The notes: generated by a model not told the origin, from the letters alone. A DNA stretch of 49,094 nt from CAZWDL01 sp964632995 (GCA_964632995.1 CAZWDL010000046.1:1-49094); one strand, 5' to 3'. Positions 35,736-44,477 are shown, counted from the stretch's first letter. Numbers and translations are program-made.

Positions 35736-36527
35736 CTACTTTACGTTCAGGTTGCGGGCTATCCGGAAAAATAGGGTAGGAAAAAGTTGTTTGAAATAAA
35801 TGGCCAGAATCTCCTTCCACCCGCCGATGTAAGTTTCCTTTTTTTTCTTTTCAATGGCCCGGATCGCCTTTTGGGCAAAAATAGTGGGCTCCAGGCCCTC
35901 CCGGTCATTATCGCTGCGGTTGTTCGGGGCGCCGTCGCCACGAAGCGCATTGATGGGAAGGTTGGTGTTGACATAACCCGGGCAGATGAGGCTAACGTAG
36001 ATATGATCAGCATGAACTTCCGCACGCAGGCTGTCGAAGAACCCGTGCAGGGCGTGTTTGGAAGCAGCGTAGGCGGAGCGCCGCGGGATACCTACTTTCC
36101 CGAGCACACTGCTGATCGCGACGATCTGGCCAAATTGCTGTTGTATCATCTTGGGTAAAACCGCCTTGGTCAGCGCCACGGCACCCAGATAATTGACCGC
36201 CATAATTTCCTTATCCACCTCAAATTTCGTGTTGCGGGCAGCGCTGCGTTGCCCCAGCCCGGCATTGTTGATCAGGATGTTGATATAGTCAAAACGATCG
36301 ATGACCCGGTCAACCTGGGCAGGTAAAGCATCGTAATCCGTCACATCGCTGCGGAACACCAGTATGTCGTTCGCGCCCCGGCAATTTTGCTGAACCCGCA
36401 GTAATTCTTTTTCGTTTCGACTGGTCAGTACGAGTTTGGCCCCCAGCTCGGCATAGGCATAGGCCAGATGTTCTCCAATGCCGGACGAAGCGCCGGTAAT
36501 CCATACTACCTTATCGGAGTAGTCCAT
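35736..36527 (-). CDS. Short-chain dehydrogenase/reductase
   Basis: This classical SDR of 263 residues has the NAD(P)-binding TGASSGIGE (11-19), NNAG (87-90), catalytic Ser in ISS (138-140), and Tyr153/Lys157 (YAASK). The Arg after strand 2 (TSRNEKE) favours NADP(H). The C-terminus has a hydrophobic basic helix (LAIYFKQLFPTLFFRIARN), possibly membrane-associated as in DHRS7-like proteins. Substrate unknown. It stands alone, converging with the TlpA-like gene and diverging from the phosphatase gene. Confidence 0.92.
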   Translation of the reverse strand: MDYSDKVVWITGASSGIGEHLAYAYAELGAKLVLTSRNEKELLRVQQNCRGANDILVFRSDVTDYDALPAQVDRVIDRFDYINILINNAGLGQRSAARNTKFEVDKEIMAVNYLGAVALTKAVLPKMIQQQFGQIVAISSVLGKVGIPRRSAYAASKHALHGFFDSLRAEVHADHIYVSLICPGYVNTNLPINALRGDGAPNNRSDNDREGLEPTIFAQKAIRAIEKKKKETYIGGWKEILAIYFKQLFPTLFFRIARNLNVK

Positions 36528-36593
36528 TTTATTGCAATTTCCGTAAGAAATATAAATTTAAGCATACCTGTTTTATTTTGCTTAAAAAGCGGA

Positions 36594-36601
36594 TATTTTT
36601 G
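36594..36601 (+). promoter_or_regulatory. -7 element for the SixA-type phosphatase operon
   Basis: TATTTTTG matches TAnnTTTG exactly. It is 84 bases before the start codon, in the divergent region between the SDR and phosphatase genes. A TTTG lies 13 bases upstream, closer than the usual 19-21. Confidence 0.4.
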
Positions 36602-36685
36602 CATAAAGAAAGGGCAGATGGCCCTTTGAGCAAAGGAAACTATTGTTGCAGCCTTGATGTTTTATGCATTGGTAAACAACGTTAC

Positions 36686-37183
36686 ATGAAAACACTATTT
36701 TTAATTCGCCACGCTAAATCCAGTTGGAAAGATCCTTCGCTCGATGATATCGACCGGCCACTGAACAAACGGGGAAAGCGCGATGCGCCCTTTATGGCAA
36801 AGCTGGTCAGCGGTAAAGGCCTACGACCTGACCGCCTTATCTCTAGCCCCGCCAAGCGAGCCCTGACGACGGCCGAATATTTTGCGAAAGCACTTGAATT
36901 GACCAGGAAGCAGATCGATATCCGGGATGAAATATATGAGGCTGCACCGGAAGACATACATGAGTTGATCAGAGCCCTGCCCGAGGAAGAAAACACTATT
37001 TTACTTTTTGGACATAATCCTACCTTTACGGCGATAGCCAATTACTTTTCGGAAGAATACATTGCCAATGTACCCACTTGTGGGGTTGTGCAATTGCAAG
37101 CCGATACAGATAGCTGGAACCGGTTTGATAAAGAAGAAGGACGGCTGATCGCTTTCTATTACCCAAAACAGTATTTTAATTAA
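36686..37183 (+). CDS. SixA-type histidine phosphatase
   Basis: This member of the histidine phosphatase superfamily has 165 residues. The catalytic motif LIRHAKSSW places the phospho-accepting His at residue 9, and the second His is in LLFGHNPTF. DRPLNKRGKRDA and SSPAKRALTTAEY are typical of the SixA subgroup, which removes phosphate from phosphohistidine proteins in E. coli; the target here is unknown. ATG at 36686 was chosen because the upstream extension is atypical. The stop overlaps the next start by one base (TAATG), so the two are coupled. Confidence 0.93.
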   Translation: MKTLFLIRHAKSSWKDPSLDDIDRPLNKRGKRDAPFMAKLVSGKGLRPDRLISSPAKRALTTAEYFAKALELTRKQIDIRDEIYEAAPEDIHELIRALPEEENTILLFGHNPTFTAIANYFSEEYIANVPTCGVVQLQADTDSWNRFDKEEGRLIAFYYPKQYFN

Positions 37184-37518
37184 TGAATAAAAGGATCCTG
37201 CTTTTGCTATTCACTTTCGTCTTGATCGGGGGGTGCGGTAAAAAAGAAGCGCCTCCTTTGCCCATCGGTGAAGAGGAGCTGATTCAAACAATGGCCGATG
37301 TGCACCTCGCAGAAGCTGCCCTGCAGAATCTTTATGGTGAGGAGAAGGACAGTATAGCCCAGCTGTACTATCAGCAGATCTTTTTCATCCATGATATTGA
37401 GAAGGAAAATTTCGAAGAATCCATGAATATATTGCGTCGGCATCCGGAGACGGCCGAACGAATCTACAGTCTGGTGATGGAGGAACTCAGCAAACGGGAA
37501 GCGAACGCGGAAGAATGA
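37183..37518 (+). CDS. DUF4296 lipoprotein
   Basis: This 111-residue lipoprotein has the lipobox LIGGC (Cys18), so it should be membrane-anchored after signal peptidase II cleavage. The rest matches the small Bacteroidota family DUF4296: ELIQTMADVHLAEAALQNLYGEE, then FFIHDIEKENFEESMNILRRHPE. Function is unknown. It is translationally coupled to the SixA-type gene and precedes the two-component system by 82 bases. Confidence 0.88.
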   Translation: MNKRILLLLFTFVLIGGCGKKEAPPLPIGEEELIQTMADVHLAEAALQNLYGEEKDSIAQLYYQQIFFIHDIEKENFEESMNILRRHPETAERIYSLVMEELSKREANAEE

Positions 37519-37600
37519 TAACCGCAATCCTTAACATTGATTTAATCCTGGCTAGAGGTTTTTTCCTGTGTAAACTGTTACATTTACTATTTATTCAACA

Positions 37601-38299
37601 ATGCCTACCCAAGCAATGGATACAGTGAAAATCCTTATCGTTGATGACGAACCGGATATTCTGGAGTTTCTGAAGTACAATCTTGTTAAAGAAGGCTTCG
37701 ATGTTTATACGGCTGCCAACGGTGAAGAAGGAATCAGAATAGCCGAGCGCGAAAAACCGCAGCTGGTCATTCTCGATATCATGATGCCGAGAATGGATGG
37801 TGTTGAAGTTTGCCGGCGATTACGCAAGCGGCCGGAATTCGATAATACGGTTATTGCCTTCCTGACCGCCAGAGAAGAAGACTATTCGCAGATTGCCGCC
37901 CTGGATGTAGGAGGAGATGACTATATCACCAAACCCATCCGGCCCCGTGTATTTTTGAGCCGCGTAAAAGCCCTGTTGCGCCGCTCGGAACGCATAAAGG
38001 CTGAAGAAAGGGAAGGCGTGATCAGTGTAGGCGACCTGACCGTCGATCCCGAACGCGTCAGTGTCGTTAAAGGCGAGCAGGTGATCGAACTGGCGAAAAA
38101 AGAGTTTGAATTACTCTACCTGCTGGTTTCCAAACCGGGAAAAGTCTTCTCCCGTGAAGAAATATTTAATAAGATCTGGGGAACGGATGTTATCGTAGGG
38201 AACCGGACCATTGATGTACATATCCGCAAACTCCGGGAGAAAATCGGGGATCACTACATCAAAACGATTAAGGGCATAGGATATAAATTTGAATTTTAA
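37601..38299 (+). CDS. OmpR/PhoB-type response regulator
   Basis: The receiver domain (about 8-125) has the acidic pair VDDEPD, phospho-acceptor Asp59 (LVILDIMMPRMDG), FLTAREE, and the conserved Lys in DDYITKPIRPRVF. A winged-helix DNA-binding domain follows (about 140-232) with GNRTIDVHIRKLREKIG and the closing TIKGIGYKFEF. Total 232 residues. ATG 37616 is an alternative start five residues in. The stop overlaps the kinase start codon (TAATG). TACATTTA at 37579-37586 is one base away from a -7 element. Target genes cannot be read here; the PhoB/PhoR-like layout does not prove phosphate sensing. Confidence 0.96.
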   Translation: MPTQAMDTVKILIVDDEPDILEFLKYNLVKEGFDVYTAANGEEGIRIAEREKPQLVILDIMMPRMDGVEVCRRLRKRPEFDNTVIAFLTAREEDYSQIAALDVGGDDYITKPIRPRVFLSRVKALLRRSERIKAEEREGVISVGDLTVDPERVSVVKGEQVIELAKKEFELLYLLVSKPGKVFSREEIFNKIWGTDVIVGNRTIDVHIRKLREKIGDHYIKTIKGIGYKFEF

Positions 38300-39348
38300 T
38301 GCTGAAAAATCCGACTCCTCAGCTAATTGCGGTTCTCATCGCCGGCTTTATTACGTTGGCGATCACGCTGGCCTTTGTGCTCGTTTATTTGCCGGATTGG
38401 GGGCTGTCTGCCGGCCTGAAGCTGATATTTTGGCTGCTGATTGCTTTTGCCGCGACTTATTTTATCGCCATTTACTATTTGAAAAAATACATTTACCGGA
38501 AAATCAAGCTGATATATAAAACCATCCACAAGCATAAAGTCTCTCCGGAAGAAAAAAATAAAACTATCGATATCCAATCCAATATCATCGAAGAAGTAGA
38601 GAAAGAAGTGGAAGAGTGGGCGGTGAATCAAAAGACCGAACTGGCAAAGTATAAATCCTGGTCGGATTACCGCCGGAAATTCGTGGGCGACATTTCTCAC
38701 GAGTTGAAAACGCCTATTTTTAACATACAGGGCTATATACACACCTTGCTGGACGGCGGGATGGAAGACCCGAATATTCGCCGCTCCTTCCTGGAAAAAG
38801 CAGCGAAAAACCTGGATCGCCTCAATACCATCGTCGAGGATCTGGAAGCCATCTCCCGCCTGGAATCGGGCGAGCTGATCATCGATATGCAAACTTTTGA
38901 CATCAGAGAACTGGCGCAGGAGGTCTTTGAAGACCTGGAATTCAAAGCGCAGGAAAAAAATATATGCCTGGAATTCAAAGAAGGAGCTTCCCAGCCTATG
39001 AAAGTACGTGCTGATCGTGAAAACGTCCGGCAGGTACTCATGAATCTGATGCACAATTCGATCAAGTACGGTAAGGAAGACGGCCGTACCCGGGTAGGTT
39101 TTTACGACATGGACAAGCACGTACTGGTGGAAGTGGCTGATAACGGGATCGGCATCCCTAAAAAACATATTAATCACGTCTTTGACCGCTTCTACCGGGT
39201 AGACAAAAGCCGCTCCCGGTCACAGGGCGGATCCGGGCTGGGCCTCTCCATCGTCAAACACATCATCGAAGCGCATAAGCAAACCATCAACGTACGCAGT
39301 ACCCCCAACCTGGGTTCTACCTTCGGCTTCACTTTGCAAAAGGCCTGA
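38299..39348 (+). CDS. Membrane sensor histidine kinase
   Basis: The partner kinase has 349 residues: two N-terminal membrane helices (about 8-30 and 39-60) with only a short loop between them, so no periplasmic sensor domain. A linker helix (60-120) leads to HisKA with phospho-acceptor His134 (FVGDISHELKTPIF). The ATPase domain has the N box NLMHNSIKYG, G1 DNGIGIP and G2 GGSGLGLSIVKHI. The stimulus is probably sensed in the membrane or by a partner. This resembles PhoR in size, but there is no PAS domain. Confidence 0.96.
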   Translation: MLKNPTPQLIAVLIAGFITLAITLAFVLVYLPDWGLSAGLKLIFWLLIAFAATYFIAIYYLKKYIYRKIKLIYKTIHKHKVSPEEKNKTIDIQSNIIEEVEKEVEEWAVNQKTELAKYKSWSDYRRKFVGDISHELKTPIFNIQGYIHTLLDGGMEDPNIRRSFLEKAAKNLDRLNTIVEDLEAISRLESGELIIDMQTFDIRELAQEVFEDLEFKAQEKNICLEFKEGASQPMKVRADRENVRQVLMNLMHNSIKYGKEDGRTRVGFYDMDKHVLVEVADNGIGIPKKHINHVFDRFYRVDKSRSRSQGGSGLGLSIVKHIIEAHKQTINVRSTPNLGSTFGFTLQKA

Positions 39349-39413
39349 TGTTTTTCTGCTTTGCACGCTCTGTTCTTTTCCCTAATTTCACAAGTATTTT
39401 GTAAGCGACACAT

Positions 39414-41330
39414 ATGATTACAGCATCAAATATATACGTTCAGTACGGCGACCGCATTCTACTCGACCGGATTAATCTCGTTATCGGCGAACGCGACCGG
39501 GTGGGCCTGGTCGGCCGCAACGGGGCCGGCAAATCGACCCTGCTCAAAATTATCGCCGGTGAGCAGGGTTCCGACGAAGGAGATATCACACGCCCTTCCG
39601 GCTCAACCCTCGGGTTTCTGCATCAGGAAATGGAATTGCCTATGGGCAAAACGGTACTCGAAGAGACGCTTAGCGCCTTTGAAGAGCTCAAACGACTCGA
39701 AAAGCGACTGGCCGAACTCAACGAAGAAATCGCCAGCCGCACCGATTACGATAGCGATGCTTACCGTAAATTGCTGGAAGATTTCGCCCACGTCAATGAT
39801 CGCTTTCACTTTCTGGGCGGCCAATCGGCCGAGGCGGAAGCCGAAAAGGTGCTTAAAGGCCTCGGCTTCAACCCCAGCGACTTCAACCGCCTGATCGATG
39901 AATTCAGCGGAGGCTGGAAAATGCGCATCGAACTGGCTAAAATGCTGCTGCAGCATCCCGACTTCCTACTGCTCGATGAACCCACTAACCACCTGGATAT
40001 CGAATCCATTATCTGGCTGGAAGGTTTCCTTCGGAATTACCAGGGGGCAGTCATCCTTATTTCCCACGACAAAGAATTTCTGGACGCCGTCACCGAACGT
40101 ACCGTTGAAATCGAGCTGGGTAACGTTTATGACTACAAGGCGCCTTACAGCAAATACGTGGAAATGCGCAAAGAGCGCCGCGAAAAACTGCTGTCCGCAT
40201 ACGAAAATCAGCAGCGCATGATTGCCGACAAGGAAAAGACCATTAACCGGTTTATGGCAAAAGCCAATAAAACCAAAATGGCTCAGTCGATGCAAAAACA
40301 GCTCGAAAAGATGGAGCGTGTAGAAATTCCTCCGGAGGATACGGTTGCTATGGCGATCAAATTTCCGCCCGCGCCGCGTTCGGGACAGGTAGTAGTCGAA
40401 GGGCATCATCTCTCCAAGGCCTATGGCGAGCTGCTTGTATTTGACGATGTGGACATCAAACTGGATCGGGGCGACCGCATCGCCTTCGTGGGCCAGAACG
40501 GTCAGGGAAAAACAACCTTGGCTAAGATCATCGTCAATGAACTGCCTTTAACCGGAGGAGAACTGAAGCTTGGGCACAATGTACAGATTGGTTACTACGC
40601 GCAGAATCAGTCCGACAACCTGCATTCCAAACTAACCGTGCTGGAAACTATGGAAAATGCTTCACCACCGGAAATGCGCACGCAGTTGCGTAGTATCCTC
40701 GGTGCTTTTATGTTCAGTGGAGAAGATGTGGATAAAAAAGTATCGGTGCTTTCCGGAGGGGAACGGGCCCGGCTCGCACTGGCCTGCCTGCTGCTGCGCC
40801 CTTTTAATTTACTGGTGCTTGACGAACCGACCAACCACCTCGATATCCTTTCCAAAGACGTACTGAAAAAAGCACTGATGAATTACGACGGGGCCCTCAT
40901 CATCGTCAGCCACGATCGCGAATTTCTTGCCGGACTGACTGATCGGACCATCGAATTCCGCGATCAGCAACTGCATACCTACCTTGGCGATGTCAACTTT
41001 TTCCTCGAAAAACGCGCGCTGAACAATATGCGCGAGGTAGAAATGCGCACCACCGCCCAGACGGCAGACAATGGGCAACGCTCTAAGCGGGAGGTTAGCT
41101 ATGAAGAACGCAAACGACTGCTGCGCACTGTCCAGAATGCTGAGAAAAAAATCGAACGCCTCGAAGCTGAACTCGCGAAAATGGAAGCGAAAATGGCCGA
41201 ACCGGATTTCTACGAAAGTGATCAGGCTGCCGAATTCTCGCAACGCTACGCAGAGAAAAAATCCGGGCTGCAGTTAGCTATGGAAGAATGGGAAGAAGCT
41301 CAGCTGGCCTGGGAAGAGGTGGAGGAGTGA
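39414..41330 (+). CDS. ABC-F family ATPase
   Basis: ABC-F proteins carry two fused ATPase domains, lack membrane segments and act on the ribosome (translation factors or antibiotic-target protection). The 638 residues include Walker A GRNGAGKST at 34-42, signature FSGGWKMRIELAK near 163, LLLDEPTNHLD, an inter-domain linker (about 240-320) rich in Lys, Glu and Met, second Walker A GQNGQGKTT at 360-368, LSGGERARLAL near 448, and a C-terminal coiled coil (about 560-638). It is close to the Uup/YdiF-like group with a coiled-coil tail; I cannot tell whether it gives antibiotic resistance. TATTTTG at 39395-39401 may be a promoter element very close to the start. Confidence 0.95.
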   Translation: MITASNIYVQYGDRILLDRINLVIGERDRVGLVGRNGAGKSTLLKIIAGEQGSDEGDITRPSGSTLGFLHQEMELPMGKTVLEETLSAFEELKRLEKRLAELNEEIASRTDYDSDAYRKLLEDFAHVNDRFHFLGGQSAEAEAEKVLKGLGFNPSDFNRLIDEFSGGWKMRIELAKMLLQHPDFLLLDEPTNHLDIESIIWLEGFLRNYQGAVILISHDKEFLDAVTERTVEIELGNVYDYKAPYSKYVEMRKERREKLLSAYENQQRMIADKEKTINRFMAKANKTKMAQSMQKQLEKMERVEIPPEDTVAMAIKFPPAPRSGQVVVEGHHLSKAYGELLVFDDVDIKLDRGDRIAFVGQNGQGKTTLAKIIVNELPLTGGELKLGHNVQIGYYAQNQSDNLHSKLTVLETMENASPPEMRTQLRSILGAFMFSGEDVDKKVSVLSGGERARLALACLLLRPFNLLVLDEPTNHLDILSKDVLKKALMNYDGALIIVSHDREFLAGLTDRTIEFRDQQLHTYLGDVNFFLEKRALNNMREVEMRTTAQTADNGQRSKREVSYEERKRLLRTVQNAEKKIERLEAELAKMEAKMAEPDFYESDQAAEFSQRYAEKKSGLQLAMEEWEEAQLAWEEVEE

Positions 41331-41333
41331 AGA

Positions 41334-41382
41334 GAAGTCGGAAGTCGGAAAGCGGAAGTCGGAAGTCGGAAAGCGGAAAGCG
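41334..41382. repeat. Heptanucleotide tandem repeat, seven units
   Basis: Seven consecutive 7-base units: A = GAAGTCG and B = GAAAGCG in order A A B A A B B, followed by GAAAAAA. The pattern is a 21-base AAB block present twice plus one B. It starts three bases after the ABC-F stop codon and ends 33 bases before the next gene. The strand is purine-rich. It looks like a slippage-prone short tandem repeat. Confidence 0.9.
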
Positions 41383-41415
41383 GAAAAAATTTAGCTATTG
41401 GTTTAATCATTCAAT

Positions 41416-41631
41416 ATGAAACGCAAAGGGCTGATTTTATTTTTCCTATTTGTTATGAATACTTTTCTGCTCAGTGCTCAAATTGACGAACGGGGGGTAG
41501 ATACCAGCAGTCGCGGCTATCAAATCGGGCGCAGCATCGGGGAGTGGCTCCCCTTTCTCATCCTTTTTACACTGGCGCTCCTGGTCATCATTCGTAGTTA
41601 CCGGCTAAGCCAGCGGGAGAATAAAGGTTGA
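41416..41631 (+). CDS. Small membrane protein (71 aa)
   Basis: This short protein has a signal-peptide-like N-terminus (LILFFLFVMNTFLLSAQ), a polar stretch (IDERGVDTSSRGYQIGRSIG), and a membrane helix (LPFLILFTLALLVIIR) with a basic tail. I do not recognise a family. It lies downstream of the ABC-F gene across the heptamer repeat and converges with the OmpA-family gene. The clear export signal and helix make it a credible gene despite its size. Confidence 0.65.
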   Translation: MKRKGLILFFLFVMNTFLLSAQIDERGVDTSSRGYQIGRSIGEWLPFLILFTLALLVIIRSYRLSQRENKG

Positions 41632-41714
41632 TTGATTCCCGGTCGGGGAGCCGATGGAGACCGCTGACTTTTACTCGCCCTGACGATGCGGGCGGGGTAA
41701 TCATTCGAGAACCT

Positions 41715-42710
41715 TCATTGCTGTCGCACCAGGTCCATCAATTCATCCAGCTTTGGAGAGATAATGATTTCTGTGCGCCGGTTGAGCGCTTTTCCCGCAT
41801 CGGTATTATTGGTAGCTACCGGCTGATAAAAGGCGCGGCCGGCGGCGGTCAGGCGAGTGGGATCCACACCGGCGTCGACCAGTTCCTGCACGACGGCTAC
41901 TGCGCGATCAACGCTGAGGTTCCAGTTCTGGTCGGCCGAGCCGTCTGTGTCGGTATGGCCTTCCACCAGCACATCGATATTGGGATTGTTTTTGATGGCG
42001 TCCGCCAGGTCGTTCAGGGCTCTTCTGCCTTTCCGGTCCAGCTTGGCGCTTCCGCTTTTGAACAGCAGTTCCTGACTCAGGGAGATGTAGAGCTTTCCCC
42101 GTTTTTCCTCCACGGAAAAGTCGGATTGCGATAAGCCGTAGAGGGATTCGCTGATGTTTTGCTGAATTTGCTGAAGCACGTTGTTTTTCTGTTGCAGCTG
42201 CGCCTGCAACTGCCGAATGATCTGATCGCGTTGCTCCAGGTCACTGCGGAGGTCCTGGTTAGGTGTTCCGTTTATACGCTCTTCCCGTTGGGCCAGTTCC
42301 CATTCTATTTTTCTAAGGTATTGTTCCTTTTTGTCAATTTCCTCCTGGTAAGCTGCCAGTTGTTCGAGCAGACTTTGCTTCTCGTAGGAAGAAGTGGAGA
42401 GTACATCCTGGCGGTTGTTAATGATATCATCATACCTTTGCCGCAGGTTCTGATAGGAGGTGAAGATATTCTTACTGGCGGCTTTGTACTGTTCGTTTTC
42501 ATTGAGCGCGCTTTGATACAATCCCTCTACGGTCCTCACTTCGTCCCGCAGGCTGCCTACCATGAGCTCCAGGGAATCCGCGATGACGGAATCCCGTTTC
42601 AGCGACTCTACCGATAGCATTGCATCCTGGTATTTTTTCTGGCTGACACATCCACTCAGCAGCGTTAGTGTTATTCCTGCAAGACTGATAAATCGAAAAG
42701 CGGTATTCAT
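41715..42710 (-). CDS. OmpA-family lipoprotein with coiled-coil stalk
   Basis: From ATG at 42710 (331 residues) the protein begins with a lipoprotein signal ending LLSGC (Cys21). Residues about 25-190 form a long coiled coil rich in Gln, Glu and Leu, and the C-terminal part (about 200-320) is an OmpA/MotB peptidoglycan-binding domain (ELLFKSGSAKLDRKGRRAL, VLVEGHTDTDGS, NLSVDRAVAVVQ, LNRRTEIIISP). It should tether the outer membrane to the cell wall. An upstream in-frame start would put 15 residues before the lipid signal, so I reject it. A -7 element lies 24 bases upstream. Confidence 0.93.
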   Translation of the reverse strand: MNTAFRFISLAGITLTLLSGCVSQKKYQDAMLSVESLKRDSVIADSLELMVGSLRDEVRTVEGLYQSALNENEQYKAASKNIFTSYQNLRQRYDDIINNRQDVLSTSSYEKQSLLEQLAAYQEEIDKKEQYLRKIEWELAQREERINGTPNQDLRSDLEQRDQIIRQLQAQLQQKNNVLQQIQQNISESLYGLSQSDFSVEEKRGKLYISLSQELLFKSGSAKLDRKGRRALNDLADAIKNNPNIDVLVEGHTDTDGSADQNWNLSVDRAVAVVQELVDAGVDPTRLTAAGRAFYQPVATNNTDAGKALNRRTEIIISPKLDELMDLVRQQ

Positions 42711-42733
42711 AGGGTGAAATATTTCGGTTCTAA

Positions 42734-42741
42734 CAAAGTTA
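42734..42741 (-). promoter_or_regulatory. -7 element for the OmpA-family gene
   Basis: On the minus strand it reads TAACTTTG, an exact match to TAnnTTTG, 23 bases before the chosen start at 42710. That spacing also supports the start choice, since the longer frame would begin only a few bases from the element's position and overlap it. Confidence 0.5.
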
Positions 42742-42778
42742 ACAATAATGTGCATATGAATACAGGGGAGAATCCTAT

Positions 42779-42786
42779 TATCTTTG
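42779..42786 (+). promoter_or_regulatory. -7 element for the cohesin-like gene
   Basis: TATCTTTG matches TAnnTTTG exactly, 32 bases before the ATG at 42819. Together with the minus-strand element at 42734-42741 it makes a compact divergent promoter pair within about 50 bases. Confidence 0.5.
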
Positions 42787-42818
42787 TGTGCTCTTTTACT
42801 GGTAGAAAAAGAAGAACT

Positions 42819-43307
42819 ATGAATTTACGTGCTGTCTTACTGACCACTGCTCTATATCTAACCGCGCTTTGTACCGGTCATGCTCAGGAACTCACCCTGG
42901 AAGCTGCTGAAGTAAAAGCCGGCCCCGGCAGCAGTACTTGCGTTGATATCCGGGTGTCCGATTTCCAGGAAATTATCGCCATGCAGTACACCCTGACCTG
43001 GGACACCGGAAAACTCGAGTACAAAGGGGTTGACGGGTTCCGCCTGCCCTATCTGAGTGAAAATAATTTTGGTACTCACCGGACAGCGCATGGGATACTC
43101 ACCTTTGTCTGGTTAGACAATTCCTTAAGAGGAGTCACCTTACCGGATGAGAGCACCACTTTTCAACTATGCTTTGAGGTGAAAGGGAAAAGGGGAGAAG
43201 AGGCTGCTGTACGCTTTACACAGCAACCCACTCCTTTCGAGGCGGTCAACGCTGCAGAGCAGGTATTGACAATCACCGCCGTAAAAGGAGCCGTGCTTAT
43301 TGAATAA
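42819..43307 (+). CDS. Small secreted cohesin-like protein
   Basis: The 162-residue protein has a signal peptide (1-22, GHAQ) and one cohesin-like beta-sandwich: AGPGSSTCVDIRVSDFQEII, MQYTLTWDTGKLEYKGV, GILTFVWLDNSLRGVTLPD, TTFQLCFEVKG. Cohesins bind dockerins in cellulosomes, but many free-living bacteria carry cohesin-like domains with other partners. No dockerin, anchor or T9SS domain is present, so the partner is unknown. The start is fixed by the signal peptide; a longer frame from GTG 42714 would include the promoter. Confidence 0.85.
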   Translation: MNLRAVLLTTALYLTALCTGHAQELTLEAAEVKAGPGSSTCVDIRVSDFQEIIAMQYTLTWDTGKLEYKGVDGFRLPYLSENNFGTHRTAHGILTFVWLDNSLRGVTLPDESTTFQLCFEVKGKRGEEAAVRFTQQPTPFEAVNAAEQVLTITAVKGAVLIE

Positions 43308-43352
43308 GCGGCGAAGGCGCCAGAGTTCCCCCGGGTACCTTTGCAATCTTTC

Positions 43353-44273
43353 TTACTCGTTTTCTCCACCTTCTTCCTTGGCCTCCTCCGGCGGACTGAC
43401 GTCTACCTTTTCATTCAGGTCGACGACAAAGCCCCGGATACTGTATCGTTCCTTAAGATTGCTTTGGTAGTTTTTGGCGGAGGCTTCCGATTCGAAGGGG
43501 CCCATGATAATTTTGTAAAGGGTTTGCCCCGGTTTCTGCCCCGGTTCCACGCTGACCAGCAGATCGTCGAAATGCCGCGCCTGCAGAGAAGACAGCGCCT
43601 TCATCACGCTCTCGTAGTCACTGACGACCATCACCTGCACCCCAAATCCTTCCTGCGGTCCCCGTTCTAGCCGGATGCGGTACAGTCCGAATTTTTTATA
43701 ATCCTGCCCCACCAGGCGGTTGGGATCGGCAGCTAGTTCTTTCTTCTCGGGCGCCGGTTTTTTCTTCTCGGGTTGGGGGGCTTCTCTTTCCGCTGTTTCT
43801 TCCCGCTTTGGCGCCGGAGCGGGAGCGGCTTCCTGCGAGGCGCGTGAGGGGGAGGGCGTCACTTCTTCCTTCCGTGGTGGATCGGCAGCTGCGGTCGCCG
43901 GTTCTGTTTGTTCTGATTCGCGTTTATAGACTTCCACCTTGACTTCCGCTACACCGTCCTTAATCAGGTCGATTTTTTCAGCGGATGCGCGCGACAGGTC
44001 CACAATGCGTCCTTTGGTGTAGGGCCCTTTATCGATTACCTTACAGACGACCGACTTATTGTTATCCATTCGTGTCACCTTCAGCAAAGTACCATAGGGA
44101 TGAATTTTGTGAGAGCAGGTCATTTTATTTTTGTCGTAGGTGTCACCATAGGCCGTGCGACGACCCTGATAGCGGTCGGAATAATAGGACGCTATGCCGT
44201 ACTCCTGAGCAAGGAGTGATACGGCAAACATGGTGAAAAGAGGAAGTATCCAAAAACGGAGCTGCTTCGTCAT
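43353..44273 (-). CDS. RlpA-like lytic transglycosylase with SPOR domain
   Basis: RlpA cleaves peptidoglycan strands lacking stem peptides and localises to the division septum by its SPOR domain. This 306-residue protein has a signal peptide (1-22), a double-psi beta-barrel (about 25-115) with CSHKIHPYGTLLKV (catalytic His) and DKGPYTKGRIVDLSRASAE (Asp), a low-complexity Pro/Ala/Glu/Lys linker (about 120-190), and a C-terminal SPOR domain (about 205-290: FGVQVMVVSDYESVMKALSS, YKIIMGPFESEASAKNYQ). The catalytic residues look intact. There is no lipobox, unlike E. coli RlpA. It stands alone. Confidence 0.93.
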   Translation of the reverse strand: MTKQLRFWILPLFTMFAVSLLAQEYGIASYYSDRYQGRRTAYGDTYDKNKMTCSHKIHPYGTLLKVTRMDNNKSVVCKVIDKGPYTKGRIVDLSRASAEKIDLIKDGVAEVKVEVYKRESEQTEPATAAADPPRKEEVTPSPSRASQEAAPAPAPKREETAEREAPQPEKKKPAPEKKELAADPNRLVGQDYKKFGLYRIRLERGPQEGFGVQVMVVSDYESVMKALSSLQARHFDDLLVSVEPGQKPGQTLYKIIMGPFESEASAKNYQSNLKERYSIRGFVVDLNEKVDVSPPEEAKEEGGENE

Positions 44274-44383
44274 AATCGGCTTGCTTTGTTTGTACAGGGA
44301 ATAATTTTCAAATATAGTTAATTAATACCAGTTTGCCTTAGACAAGTTCTTAAAGTTTTAAGGCTTATCTGGTAGTTTTTATT

Positions 44384-44448
44384 GCCCGGGGTGGCTGAAT
44401 AAAGATTTTCCCGAAAGGGAGGGCAACAATCCCAGTGAATAGCCCGGG
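44384..44448 (+). other. GC-rich foldable segment upstream of mnmA
   Basis: CCCGGG near 44385-44390 can pair with CCCGGG at 44443-44448, enclosing a UCCC-GAAA-GGGA tetraloop hairpin (44409-44420) and a GGG/CCC pair (44421-44423, 44431-44433). It lies upstream of the likely mnmA -7 element, so it is probably not in the mnmA leader. I match it to no riboswitch class. Confidence 0.25.
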
Positions 44449-44477
44449 ATTAATGAACTATAAAGTCTTCATTTTTG

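Noticed and set aside
41334..41382. Heptamer array considered as a CRISPR remnant
   Set aside because: Units are contiguous 7-mers without spacers and there are no cas genes.
44384..44448. Riboswitch ahead of mnmA
   Set aside because: The fold lies upstream of the likely promoter and matches no aptamer consensus that I know.
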